Shown in pieces: positions 26,346 to 36,596 of a stretch of 64,000 nucleotides of DNA. The DNA lies in contig JAOLBK010000011.1 in the NCBI GenBank assembly GCA_028339155.1, forward strand, positions 1 to 64,000, given 5' to 3'. The notes below the pieces were generated by a model. It saw nothing but the letters and a program-made list of their open reading frames with translations, made no database searches and was not told the DNA's origin. The DNA comes from Litorivicinus sp. (lineage in GTDB: Bacteria > Pseudomonadota > Gammaproteobacteria > Pseudomonadales > Litorivicinaceae). The position numbers and the translations under genes were made by a program. Every line of letters starts with the position of its first letter. Within the stretch, counting starts at the first letter, position 1.

Positions 26346-28558
26346 TAATTTCTTTCCGCAAAGGGTCTGCCGACCGACAGAGTCACAGATTTATGACCGC
26401 CTTCAGTGTGACCAAATGATAAATAGCTAGGCCCAATAGCCGTATCAGCACCTACAAAGATCGAGCCGCCTGTCAGAGTGTTACTCCACCGAATTTCATC
26501 GCGGCTCTGGAATACGTTACCCGCCTCCAAAGAAAATCCTAGGACTAAAGGTTGATCAATCGGAAATACAACTTGCTCATTTAAACGTTGATAACCAATT
26601 ACTGAAATCAAACTCGCATGACGGCCTGAAATTTCGTCTGGACTATAGCCAGAAAGTCTCGTAAACCCTCCCAAACTATAGCGAGGCGTAACATCAGTAA
26701 CCGAGGTCTCAAATAAATAACCGAAGTATCCCTGAGCAACCAAGGTAGTGCGATTGCTGTGATAAAACGGATACAACATATCCAGCGTGAGGTCATCATA
26801 TTGCTTGGTCGCCCCAAGCGTTGAATCATGGATTGAATATTCACCTAGGAGCCGAACACCTTTTGTCGGGAACCCTAGAGAATCCAACGTGTCATAGCCG
26901 GCTCTCACAAAATATCTGGAATCATCAATCTCTGCGCCCAAAGAACTCGCACCAAGAATCAATTTGTTCGCAACTCGACTTTGCCGGAAGCCACCCCGGA
27001 ACTCAGCCCGAGTGTCTAGCGTGTAACCCGCGTCTAACCCATATTCCCTCGTCTCAGTCGAATACATTGAGGTAACAACTCCCATTTGATAAAGAGCCCG
27101 ATCTTCACTTACAAAGCCTGCAATTGCTGACGCAAACCAATTCGAGCCATAATCAATGGGCTGAAAAAGTTCAGAGGTCACTTCGGTTTTGTCCCCGAGA
27201 GTTAGTTCAGTGCGCCATTCGCCTCCTAACGGGTTGATATTGGTCGCGCGGATTACACCACTCAGATTATAAGATGCTCGTCCATCCAAGCTATCTTCAA
27301 GATTAAATCCCATATCTAAATAGTCAGGACCCCAGGCTTTTTCTCTGGTTTCCAGAGACAATCCCACCTGATTACCTCGCTCAATCACCGAGACCTCAAC
27401 CTGGTCAATTGTCTCAAGCGCATATATTTTCCCAAGATCCGATCCCAGTCGTTCGTTGTCAAGCAACTGCCCCGGACGAACGGTCAGACGATTTGCAATA
27501 GTCTTACTTGATGTACGTGGGGCATCACTAATAACTTCAACAAATGCCAAAGTTGATGGCAGTTGTTCCGTCCTATGAGATTCTTGCCAGTCTCGATACG
27601 CAGATCTATCAACAGACAAAGAAACAAACATATCCTCTGCGGTCACTAATTCTTTGCGTCCAGCCGCAAGTGCATCTTTAACTTTATTAAAATCCGCTGT
27701 AGCGATACCTTCCGGAAAAATTTCAATTAAGACATCACTATCAGTGAGCGTTTTGAGCTGAGCTTCGGTATTACGGAGCGTCAGAAGATTGGTTAACTGA
27801 TCAATCACGGTCACCACAGAAGTGAGTTCACTGGTTGTATAGCGCTGTGAAGAAGTATCCACCACGATCACTCGATCAGCACCCATATCCCTCGCCACAT
27901 CAATTGGCAAGTTATTAGCCACCCCACCGTCAACGTACAGACGGCCATCAATTTCTACGGGCGAATACAGGACTGGAACCGCCATCGATGCCCGCAAAAC
28001 TGTCGCGAGTGATCCTCGATCCAAGACAACTGGGTCCCCAGTAGCCAGATCTGTCGCGATCGCTCGAAAAGGAATCGATAACGCATCAAAATCAGACACT
28101 TTAGCAGCTTCCAAAGTTAACTCGTTGAGCACTAGAGCAAGTTTTTGACCACGCAAAACAGCAAGTGGTAATTTCAATTGATCCAAAGCAACACCAAGGT
28201 CTAATCCAAGAAAATTTCGGCCTTCAAAGCTCTTACTTCGGAAACTACGCTCATTTCGGTCAGTAACGTCCCGCAAGGCGGCATTCCAATCCACAGCGAG
28301 CAGTTTTTCTCGAACTTGACTGGCCGATAGACCTGAAGCATAAAGCGCGCCGACCACAGCACCCATTGAAGTGCCGGCAATATAATCTATAGGCACTCGG
28401 TTAGCCTCAAGCGCCTCAAGTACAGCCACATGCGCAAAACCACGCGCTCCACCGCCTGACAGCACCAAACCCACACTGTCTCGAGCGTAGACATGGCTTG
28501 CGATACCAGAAACGGCCAGTACAATAATCGCAAAATAAAACAGTCTAAAAATTGGCAA
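26345..28558 (-). CDS. patatin-like phospholipase fused to POTRA/Omp85-like barrel (PlpD-type)
   Basis: GGGARGFAH oxyanion motif, GTSMG nucleophile elbow, DGG in VDGGVANNLP; C-terminal half repetitive amphipathic beta strands. Confidence 0.85.
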   Translation of the reverse strand: MPIFRLFYFAIIVLAVSGIASHVYARDSVGLVLSGGGARGFAHVAVLEALEANRVPIDYIAGTSMGAVVGALYASGLSASQVREKLLAVDWNAALRDVTDRNERSFRSKSFEGRNFLGLDLGVALDQLKLPLAVLRGQKLALVLNELTLEAAKVSDFDALSIPFRAIATDLATGDPVVLDRGSLATVLRASMAVPVLYSPVEIDGRLYVDGGVANNLPIDVARDMGADRVIVVDTSSQRYTTSELTSVVTVIDQLTNLLTLRNTEAQLKTLTDSDVLIEIFPEGIATADFNKVKDALAAGRKELVTAEDMFVSLSVDRSAYRDWQESHRTEQLPSTLAFVEVISDAPRTSSKTIANRLTVRPGQLLDNERLGSDLGKIYALETIDQVEVSVIERGNQVGLSLETREKAWGPDYLDMGFNLEDSLDGRASYNLSGVIRATNINPLGGEWRTELTLGDKTEVTSELFQPIDYGSNWFASAIAGFVSEDRALYQMGVVTSMYSTETREYGLDAGYTLDTRAEFRGGFRQSRVANKLILGASSLGAEIDDSRYFVRAGYDTLDSLGFPTKGVRLLGEYSIHDSTLGATKQYDDLTLDMLYPFYHSNRTTLVAQGYFGYLFETSVTDVTPRYSLGGFTRLSGYSPDEISGRHASLISVIGYQRLNEQVVFPIDQPLVLGFSLEAGNVFQSRDEIRWSNTLTGGSIFVGADTAIGPSYLSFGHTEGGHKSVTLSVGRPFAERN

Positions 28559-28667
28559 AGCTTTGTTTCGCTGACTTGTTATAATTAATTAATAGTATCG
28601 AAAAAATTATCAACCCGTGACCTTTTCGTAATGCAAATAAAATATGGGAATTGCGAAGGAGTATTGC

Positions 28668-28955
28668 ATGTATTCAGTATTGATATATCCAGAGAATCAT
28701 AGGCTGCATGAGAACGAATATCGTCTACTCAAAGATTGGTTTAATCACAAAAAGAAATCACTCGCAATAGACCCTAATGAGGACTGTGATCCGATGGACC
28801 CAAATCACCCATTTAACCGTGCATTTAATCTTTTTTCTAAGGAAGCGGAATTACAATGGCGAGCTGAGCGCAACTACTCGCCGTCGCCGTCGCAACTCAT
28901 GCATGCTTTCTTCCAAATGGAAGATCCTGTACGACGTGATAAAATGAAAGCATGA
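28668..28955 (+). CDS. hypothetical protein
   Basis: 95 aa ORF with GAAGGAG RBS, MYSVLIYPENHRLHENEYRLL; 4-nt overlap with the next gene. Confidence 0.65.
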   Translation: MYSVLIYPENHRLHENEYRLLKDWFNHKKKSLAIDPNEDCDPMDPNHPFNRAFNLFSKEAELQWRAERNYSPSPSQLMHAFFQMEDPVRRDKMKA

Positions 28956-29662
28956 ATGATCCGATTCTCATTACTGGTGGCGCTACAAGACTGGGGCTGG
29001 CCCTCGCTACCCAATACTTGGAAAACGATCAACCTGTTGTAATTACGTACCGAAAATATAGACCTGAAATTGAGACTCTCAAATCCAAAGGAGCGAAAAT
29101 TCTTTATGCTGACTTCAGTTCAGACGAAGGGATTTATTCGGCAGCCGAAAGTCTTAGTGCGGAGCATTCAAGATTAAAGTCGATTGTTCACAACGCCTCC
29201 ACCTGGCGCACCGATCCAGGCCATGAAATGGGCCTGCATAATTTGGCTCTCATGATGAGAATTCATGTAGGTGTCTCCATGATACTTACAGATGCTCTTG
29301 CCGGAGCACTTTTAGCCTCCAGCAATGCATCAGTGGTTAATATCTCTGATTACGTTGCAGGCCGCGGCAGTGCCAACCACATGGCGTATGCGGCCTCAAA
29401 GTCAGCCTTAGTCAATCTCACAAAATCACAGGCAAAAAAATATAGCCCCAGAATCAGAATTAATGCACTTTGTCCGGCATTACTTGAATTTCGTGAAGAA
29501 GACGATGCCACCTACCGATTCGAAGCTCCTAAAAAAAGCAGTCTTGGCATCGTTCCAGGATTCGATGTCGCAATAGAAGCGATCTTGTACCTTCAAGAGA
29601 ACATTTACACCACCGGTATCGCTCTTCCGCTGGACGGAGGTCGACCTCTAAAGATGCCGTAA
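28952..29662 (+). CDS. FolM-like dihydromonapterin/dihydrofolate reductase (SDR)
   Basis: LITGGATRLGLALA; HNASTW; YAASKSAL; TGIALPLDGGR. Confidence 0.78.
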   Translation: MNDPILITGGATRLGLALATQYLENDQPVVITYRKYRPEIETLKSKGAKILYADFSSDEGIYSAAESLSAEHSRLKSIVHNASTWRTDPGHEMGLHNLALMMRIHVGVSMILTDALAGALLASSNASVVNISDYVAGRGSANHMAYAASKSALVNLTKSQAKKYSPRIRINALCPALLEFREEDDATYRFEAPKKSSLGIVPGFDVAIEAILYLQENIYTTGIALPLDGGRPLKMP

Positions 29663-29813
29663 AATCATCTCCTAAACTGGAATATTGGCCGAGCCTATTG
29701 CAAAGAAACTCAAAAAAACATTGAGGTCAATGCGGGAAACCTAAAAAATATAGACATAAAAAATAAGAGATCGACGCATATTCAATTTGCTGCCCTCTGC
29801 TTTGGAGCAGGCA

Positions 29814-31514
29814 TCACAATAGAGGATCACTTTCTTTGATATTAGCTTCGAATAAATCAGGCCGGCCAATAAAAAATTTAATGCGATTAAGGGCCTCTGC
29901 TTCCCCCCAAAGCAACAGCTGATCGCCTAAGACCAAATCTAACTCGTCTCCTGGAATTGGAATGACATCCGCATTTAAACGAGCAATTAAAAGACAGATT
30001 GCCGGCAATAGTGGCTGCTCCCGTAGCGGGTCGATCAAGAGATCACCAAGTTTTATCGTTGCTTCTTTTTGCAGAAGCTCAACCACACCCGGCGCCTGCG
30101 CTGCGGTCAAAACCAGAGCAAAGTGATCTAATTCACTTTGCTCAACAGACCTTCGGTGCGACATTTTTCCAATAATATCGAAAACAAGAGAATCTGGCAT
30201 GGCTTCTAGGTGGCCAAGAAATTGATTAAGCAAAGGCGTTTGAATTCGGGCGAACATCTCCTGTGCGATAACTCGATCTTCTCTTAAAATTTCATTAAAC
30301 TGACCATGACGAAATACCAGCTCACTACTCGATCGATTTCTTCGGGCCACCGAAAACAAGGCCGGCTTTTCTTCTAGAGCAGTTAAAAGAATTGACAGAT
30401 TGTCACCATCGTCAGTGGTTCCTGCGATCACTCCAGTTGCATTCAGTATGCCAGCTTCCCGAAGAGTTATAGCCTCTGTACCGACTCCCTCAACCCAATC
30501 ACAAACGGAAGGGTCTTCCGGTGGCTCGCGACTCACCAAGCAGAGTGGAATTCCCTCGCGAACAAAAGCTTCGACCACAAGCTCTGAAAATCGACCAGAG
30601 GCACAAATAATCCAATGACCCAAATCAGAGAGCTGATGCACGCTCAATTGATTGAAATCTGGGTCAATCAGTTCGTTGTGCAGTGCGTAAGTATTGGGCC
30701 GACGAATCATTTGCACCAACCGATGTACGATCGCACGATTAGGGTCAATGACCACCTCTGTACCAAAGCTCCTCAAATTTCTTGTGCTGAAATCCGTATT
30801 GGATCGAGAATAAACAGATAACCGAGGAGATAGAACTCGGGCATTCGTGGCGATCATTAGATTTATCTGATCTCGCCCAGTCAGGGCCAAAACACCACAA
30901 CAATGAGGCCTTGAAACACCTGAATCAACCAATATCTGGGGCTCAGAAGGATCGGATAGAAACACTGCTGGTTCGTAGGAAAGATTAATCAATCGAGCAC
31001 AATCAATCCTTTCTGGATCTTCATCAACGACCACGCAGCGAATCTTAGCCTGATCTAAAAACTGGATAAGCTGAAACCCGGTATCATCAAACCCACAAAG
31101 AATCCAAAAGGGTTCGTTGTGTGACCTTACTTGGGAAATTGAGCGATTTTGCGAACGGATTCGGTGAAACGCAGGATCCGAAAATACAGAGAGAATAGAT
31201 CCTATCGCATAAAGCCATGCAATGACCGTCGAGTACATCACCAAAAGCATCCAAAGCCTTTGGCTTTGATTAAATGGATAAGGAATCTCACCAAACCCGA
31301 CTGTCATTGCGGTATAACTTACCGCGTAAAACGCATCCAAAAACGATAAGTAATAAGGGGAACCTAAATCCGTTTCACCTGGGATCAGCACCAAACCTAG
31401 AATGCTGATCGAGTAAGTGACAATGAGCGCAATGAGTGGCGAACGCAGTTGGACTAAAAGAAGCCATATAGGCTCGCTTTTTGAATGAGCCCAATATTGA
31501 TCACCTTCTAACAT
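29814..31514 (-). CDS. potassium channel-like protein with TrkA-N/RCK-type domains
   Basis: pore-like TAMTVGFGEIPYP; two Rossmann-like regulatory segments (FWILCGFDDTGFQLIQFLDQ; GHWIICASGRFSELVVEAFV). Confidence 0.8.
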   Translation of the reverse strand: MLEGDQYWAHSKSEPIWLLLVQLRSPLIALIVTYSISILGLVLIPGETDLGSPYYLSFLDAFYAVSYTAMTVGFGEIPYPFNQSQRLWMLLVMYSTVIAWLYAIGSILSVFSDPAFHRIRSQNRSISQVRSHNEPFWILCGFDDTGFQLIQFLDQAKIRCVVVDEDPERIDCARLINLSYEPAVFLSDPSEPQILVDSGVSRPHCCGVLALTGRDQINLMIATNARVLSPRLSVYSRSNTDFSTRNLRSFGTEVVIDPNRAIVHRLVQMIRRPNTYALHNELIDPDFNQLSVHQLSDLGHWIICASGRFSELVVEAFVREGIPLCLVSREPPEDPSVCDWVEGVGTEAITLREAGILNATGVIAGTTDDGDNLSILLTALEEKPALFSVARRNRSSSELVFRHGQFNEILREDRVIAQEMFARIQTPLLNQFLGHLEAMPDSLVFDIIGKMSHRRSVEQSELDHFALVLTAAQAPGVVELLQKEATIKLGDLLIDPLREQPLLPAICLLIARLNADVIPIPGDELDLVLGDQLLLWGEAEALNRIKFFIGRPDLFEANIKESDPLL

Positions 31515-31894
31515 TAGCGCTTCAACTGAATAGTCTCAGACAAAAGCAATACAACGCTCGTTAAATTTGCGAGCATCGCTCCCCCAGCCAAAGAGACTAT
31601 GCTTGCCATAACAGCTGGTGAAACATGGCCAGTCACTTCGCTAGAATATCCCCAAATTGTAGCTGCCATAATTAACTGCAGATCCGCCACCAGGCTTGTC
31701 GCTAGCAAGACAGCACCCATATGAGAGCGGTCGCCCACTTTAAGAACAGTGGCAATTAAAGAAACAACCAACGTCAAAAATAATTCGTATGAATTATGGT
31801 GCAGCGGATTATCTATTTCCCCAATAAAAAACCCAAAATTTAACGTCAACGCCAAAACGATGAAAAACGCAAACCAGACACGCTGGGTATTCAT
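31514..31894 (-). CDS. small integral membrane protein (DUF6394-like), coupled to the channel gene
   Basis: about 126 aa, multiple hydrophobic segments; TAATG overlap with the channel start. Confidence 0.6.
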   Translation of the reverse strand: MNTQRVWFAFFIVLALTLNFGFFIGEIDNPLHHNSYELFLTLVVSLIATVLKVGDRSHMGAVLLATSLVADLQLIMAATIWGYSSEVTGHVSPAVMASIVSLAGGAMLANLTSVVLLLSETIQLKR

Positions 31895-31946
31895 AATCAA
31901 CTCCACAAGATCGAGGGCACAGCCCCCTTTCGTTTATCCTCGCTGA

Positions 31947-32969
31947 TTATGCAGTCGGATGCGAGACTGCGTTAAATTTTACTTCAGTCTCAGCAGGTAA
32001 TAAATCTACTATCGCGCCCCTTTCATCAACCAATTCATGATTAGTTTCCGCCATTTTACCACGCGAAAAATCACTCACAGGAACGCCTTGGAGCACTCTG
32101 TAATCACCATCTGCACAGACAACCGGATAAGAATAAATAACGCCTGATGCAATCCCATAAGACCCATCAGAAGGGACCGCCATGGAAACCACCTTGCCAC
32201 CACTACCTAACATCCAGTCACGCATATGATCAATCGCTGCCTGGGCAGCAGACGCAGCGGAAGATGCACCACGCGCGTCAATAATAGCAGCACCTCGCTT
32301 TGCGACAGTCGGTATATAATCATTCTCGTACCACGTACGATCCACCTGAGCTAATGCTGGCAAATCTTTGACCGTGGCCTTGTGAAGATCCGGATACTGC
32401 GTCGGTGAATGATTACCCCAAATAATTACATTTTCGACGTCGGTCGGTGCAGCGCTCAAGTGATTCGCTAAAATCCCTACAGCACGGTTATGATCCAGAC
32501 GTGTCATTGCCGTGAACTGACGCGGATCCAGATCGGGTGCATTACGGCCTGCAATCAATGCATTGGTATTAGCGGGGTTCCCCACAACCAGGACACGAAC
32601 TTGCCTAGAGGCGAAATTATTAAGTGCCTTACCCTGACCAGAAAAGATTTTGGCATTTTCTTTAAGGAGATCGGCGCGTTCCATGCCAGGCCCACGAGGA
32701 CGCGCACCAATTAAAAATGCGACATCAACATCTTTAAAACCGTCTTCCGGATTGTCGTGAGTACTAATCCCAGCAACCAGTGGAAATGCGCAATCGATTA
32801 GCTCCATAACCACACCATTAAGTGCTTTCATTGCCGGAGGAATTTCCAGTAATTGAAGAATTACCGGCTGGTCCTTGCCTAATAATTCTCCAGCAGCGAT
32901 TTTAAATAAAATTGTATAACTGATCGCTCCAGCAGCACCAGTAACAGCAATGCGTAAAGGTTGTTTCAT
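31947..32969 (-). CDS. mdh: malate dehydrogenase
   Basis: [61 protein letters not shown] before 32969. Confidence 0.96.
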   Translation of the reverse strand: MKQPLRIAVTGAAGAISYTILFKIAAGELLGKDQPVILQLLEIPPAMKALNGVVMELIDCAFPLVAGISTHDNPEDGFKDVDVAFLIGARPRGPGMERADLLKENAKIFSGQGKALNNFASRQVRVLVVGNPANTNALIAGRNAPDLDPRQFTAMTRLDHNRAVGILANHLSAAPTDVENVIIWGNHSPTQYPDLHKATVKDLPALAQVDRTWYENDYIPTVAKRGAAIIDARGASSAASAAQAAIDHMRDWMLGSGGKVVSMAVPSDGSYGIASGVIYSYPVVCADGDYRVLQGVPVSDFSRGKMAETNHELVDERGAIVDLLPAETEVKFNAVSHPTA

Positions 32970-33649
32970 TCTTTGCTCCTCGTCGGGGAATCGGAGTTCA
33001 AAATTAATGCCATCCATATTCCGATGGCTCGTAATTGCTCAGGCATCACGCTATGCGGCATGGAATAAGCCTGAAAAGTAACCGGATAACCCAGCGATTG
33101 AAGTGATTCAAAAGCAGCCTCTCCAAGTGCATACGGGACAACAGGATCCAAGGTCCCGTGGTGAATTTCGATGGGTAGATTCATAGGATTCTGGCCCAGA
33201 AGCAAGTCACGATCTTGATCACCTACCCAATAGGTAGAAAGAGCTAGTACGCCACCCAAACCACAACTTGATCTGACTCCCGCATACAAAGCTACCGCTC
33301 CGCCTTGGCTGAACCCAACCAAAAGAATATTATGTGGCGCAATCCCTGCTTCAATTTGAGCTTTTATAATATTATCCACACGATCAGCTGATTTGCGAAT
33401 TCCATCAACATCAATAGTCCGCGCTATATCCACGTCGGTGATGTCATACCATCCGGGCATGACTATTCCACCGTTTACCGTCACGGGTATTGCCGGTGCG
33501 TTCGGGAAAATAAAGCGAATCGACTGTTCGTTAATGCCTAACAGGGCTATTGACGATTCAAAGTCGGCTCCACTGGCGCCCAAGCCATGTAACCAAATGA
33601 CCGCACTTTCAGCAGGTTTTTCAGGTTCTACAACGACGGCATCGAACAT
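32966..33649 (-). CDS. carboxylesterase/phospholipase family alpha/beta hydrolase
   Basis: [37 protein letters not shown]. Confidence 0.9.
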   Translation of the reverse strand: MFDAVVVEPEKPAESAVIWLHGLGASGADFESSIALLGINEQSIRFIFPNAPAIPVTVNGGIVMPGWYDITDVDIARTIDVDGIRKSADRVDNIIKAQIEAGIAPHNILLVGFSQGGAVALYAGVRSSCGLGGVLALSTYWVGDQDRDLLLGQNPMNLPIEIHHGTLDPVVPYALGEAAFESLQSLGYPVTFQAYSMPHSVMPEQLRAIGIWMALILNSDSPTRSKE

Positions 33650-33714
33650 GCAATTTCCAATGAATTAAGGAAGGCGGAGCGTAATCGCGTTAATCTATGT
33701 GAGCAATCGCACTC

Positions 33715-34602
33715 ATGGCTGAATTTATGATCACAAGTTTACGCTTTTTTTTTCTCGCAGTGGCAACATTTTTAGGCGGAATCCTTATCGCACTTGTCTC
33801 TACGCTGAAACTGATCCCATCCACATCTAGGTTCAGTTATCGGATATCAGCAAGAATTGCAGCTCTCTGGGGCGACATCATGCGTTGGCTACTAACTACA
33901 ATCCCAATCCAATGGACAATCACCGGGGACCAGCCCAGTCCAAAAGGCACCTACCTCCTGATCGCAAACCACCAGAGCTGGATCGATATCCTGGTAGTTA
34001 TGGTCCTATTGGGTAAAGGCACCACATTGCCGCGATTTTTCATGAAATGGGAACTTATTTACGTCCCGGTACTTGGGATCTGCGCTTGGGCACTCGATTT
34101 TCCAATCATGCGTCGCTATACCCAGAACGACATAAACGGCCGTCCGGACCTCAAGAATCGGGACTTTGCCTATGCTGAAAGAGTGCTGTCACGCAATCCA
34201 GAAGAGCCTTGCGTAGTTGTTAATTATGCTGAAGGTACTCGGCTGTCCCCGGCTAAACATCAAAAAAATCGTTCGCCTTTCAAGCATTTACTGAAACCTA
34301 AGGTCGGGGGATCTCAATTAGCACTAGCTTGCATGCAAGATCGTCTCGATGGAGTCATTGATGTTACGCTAGCCTACCCTGGCGCAACACTAAGCATGTG
34401 GCACTTACTCTCGGGTCAGGTACCACACATAATGATTCATGCTGAACAAATTGAAGTTCCACTAGAGCTTCAAAAGTCCGCAAAAACATTGCCCGAGCTA
34501 AAAGCTTTTCGAGGTTGGATGAACGCGATTTGGACCCGGAAAGATGCGAGACTAGATGCCATGCTCAGCGGTATACAGGAAGCCGGTCACACAAAGCCTT
34601 GA
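33715..34602 (+). CDS. 1-acyl-sn-glycerol-3-phosphate acyltransferase family (YihG-like)
   Basis: [11 protein letters not shown]4D motif; [12 protein letters not shown]. Confidence 0.85.
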   Translation: MAEFMITSLRFFFLAVATFLGGILIALVSTLKLIPSTSRFSYRISARIAALWGDIMRWLLTTIPIQWTITGDQPSPKGTYLLIANHQSWIDILVVMVLLGKGTTLPRFFMKWELIYVPVLGICAWALDFPIMRRYTQNDINGRPDLKNRDFAYAERVLSRNPEEPCVVVNYAEGTRLSPAKHQKNRSPFKHLLKPKVGGSQLALACMQDRLDGVIDVTLAYPGATLSMWHLLSGQVPHIMIHAEQIEVPLELQKSAKTLPELKAFRGWMNAIWTRKDARLDAMLSGIQEAGHTKP

Positions 34603-35818
34603 CTTGCTCACGCACACGGCCTTTTGTTGATTCGGCATCTAAGTTTTCCAACACATCGCAGATTAACTGAGTCAGATGCCGGCAATCATCCTCAACAAAT
34701 CCACGGGTTGTCACAGCAGGTGTTCCAATTCGGATTCCTGATGTTACAAAAGGTGATTGCGGATCATTGGGAACGGCATTTTTGTTAACTGTAATATTAC
34801 TTTCACCGAGGGCAGTATCCGCCGCTTTTCCAGTGATCCCTTGGGCCACCAAATCTACTAGCATCAAGTGATTGTCCGTCCCACCCGAAATAATTTTGAA
34901 GCCGCGCTCAACGAATCCTGACGCCATCACTTTAGCGTTTTTCACCACTTGCTCTTGATAAGACTTGAATCCGGGCTCCATAGCCTCTTTGAATGCCACG
35001 GCTTTAGCTGCAATAACATGCATCAACGGACCACCCTGCATCCCAGGAAATACCGCAGAATTCAGTTTTTTGTGAAGCACTTCGTCCTCGTGACCGGAAA
35101 GAATGAGGCCTGAACGGGGGCCCCTTAGCGTTTTATGCGTTGTCGTCGTTACTACGTGCGCGTGCGGAATTGGCGATGGATAAACACCAGCTGCGACCAG
35201 CCCGGCTATATGCGCCATATCTACCAATAAATATGCGCCCACATTGTCAGCAATTTCGCGCAGTTTAGCCCAGTCGACAACTCGCGAATAAGCAGAAAAT
35301 CCGCCTAAGATAAGCTTAGGTTTATGCTTCTCCGCCAAATCAGCAACTTGGTTGTAGTTCATGTAGCCATCAGAGTCGATGCCATACTGAACTGCATTAT
35401 AGATTTTCCCTGAAAAGTTAACTGATGCCCCGTGCGTTAAATGGCCACCATCTGCCAAGGACATTCCGAGCAGTGTGTCGCCTGCATCCATCAGAGCCAA
35501 ATAGGCTGCAGCGTTAGCTTGCGATCCAGCATGCGGCTGAACATTTGCATAAGCTGCACCAAATAATTTCTTGGCTCGATCGATCGCAAGATCCTCAACC
35601 AAATCCACGTACTCACATCCACCGTAGTAACGCTTACCCGGGTAACCCTCAGCATACTTATTAGTGAGTCCGGAACCCTGTGCTTCCAGCACACGTGGAC
35701 TGGCATAGTTTTCAGAAGCGATCAGCTCAATGTGATCTTCCTGACGCTGTAATTCAGAATTAATAGCCTCCGATAATTCCGAATCATATTGTTCAATCGT
35801 GGATGCTCTTGCATACAT
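34565..35818 (-). CDS. glyA: serine hydroxymethyltransferase
   Basis: [35 protein letters not shown]. Confidence 0.97.
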   Translation of the reverse strand: MYARASTIEQYDSELSEAINSELQRQEDHIELIASENYASPRVLEAQGSGLTNKYAEGYPGKRYYGGCEYVDLVEDLAIDRAKKLFGAAYANVQPHAGSQANAAAYLALMDAGDTLLGMSLADGGHLTHGASVNFSGKIYNAVQYGIDSDGYMNYNQVADLAEKHKPKLILGGFSAYSRVVDWAKLREIADNVGAYLLVDMAHIAGLVAAGVYPSPIPHAHVVTTTTHKTLRGPRSGLILSGHEDEVLHKKLNSAVFPGMQGGPLMHVIAAKAVAFKEAMEPGFKSYQEQVVKNAKVMASGFVERGFKIISGGTDNHLMLVDLVAQGITGKAADTALGESNITVNKNAVPNDPQSPFVTSGIRIGTPAVTTRGFVEDDCRHLTQLICDVLENLDAESTKGRVREQVKALCDRLPVYR

Positions 35819-35962
35819 CGCAAACTTTCCTCATCTTAAAATCTATTTATTGATCATCAAATAAACTGGTTAGTAATTTGTAACGAAGTTATTTCTTACC
35901 TTGCTAGAAAGCTTACAATTCACTCGGGAGAAGAATTATAATTAGTCATAAAAGTTCATGTA

Positions 35963-36121
35963 ATGATTCGAACTAAGCAAAACTCCGAAAATATTGCGCT
36001 TGTACCTTACAAAGGAAGACGAGCTGTAAGTCAGGATTTAGAACCACAATTTACACATTACTCAACACAAATTCCAGGGATTCAATGCATCAATCAAGTT
36101 TCAATCCGTTCCGGCAAATAA
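35963..36121 (+). CDS. possible small ORF, 52 aa
   Basis: open frame ATGATTCGAACTAAG...GGCAAATAA translated by hand; not in the ORF track; coding status unknown. Confidence 0.2.
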   Translation: MIRTKQNSENIALVPYKGRRAVSQDLEPQFTHYSTQIPGIQCINQVSIRSGK

Positions 36122-36122
36122 A

Positions 36123-36329
36123 ATGAGGAGTAACTTGATTCTCAAATTTAGCACATCCCAAAATAAAGGCCGACTTCCAATCAATCCCTCTTGGAAATTA
36201 AACTCAAGGCTTTGGGTAAATCCCGCCCAAAAACATTGTCAAACGCGATACTTTGGGTTGCTATCCGATTCAAAGGTAATCTTCACGGAAGCCGAGGTGA
36301 GCATAAAGACTCATAGCATCAAAAATTGA
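36123..36329 (+). CDS. possible small ORF, 68 aa
   Basis: starts 1 nt after the preceding ORF stop; unknown product. Confidence 0.2.
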   Translation: MRSNLILKFSTSQNKGRLPINPSWKLNSRLWVNPAQKHCQTRYFGLLSDSKVIFTEAEVSIKTHSIKN

Positions 36330-36417
36330 AGAATATTGTACTTCAAAGATTGATTATTTAGGCTGATCAGCGCATGATTTAGACTTCTTTCGTACGGCAA
36401 ATGTTGTACACGTCATT

Positions 36418-36571
36418 GAGGGAGAGCGCGTAAGCCGCCGAAGGAGCAACCGACCCGGAAACTCTCAGGCCACAGGACCGCAATGGCGTGCAGAGGATCT
36501 GGAAAGCAGCGAAAGCTCACCGAAGGAGTAAGGGAATACCCGAATCTCTCAGGTCAATGACAGATGGGTCA
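36418..36571 (+). promoter_or_regulatory. tandem glycine riboswitch
   Basis: two gcvT-type aptamers: GGAGAG...CGCCGAAGGAGCAA...GGAAACTCTCAGGCCACAGGACCGC, then ATCTGG...CACCGAAGGAGTAA...AATCTCTCAGGTCAATGACAGAT; upstream of gcvT. Confidence 0.95.
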
Positions 36572-36596
36572 TGCCACTAAACGCCAAGGAGCGCGC

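Noticed and set aside
29663-29813. Weak inverted repeat TGCCCTCTGCTTTGGAGCAGGCA near the convergent gene ends
   Set aside because: Interrupted stem and no U-tract; not convincing as a terminator.
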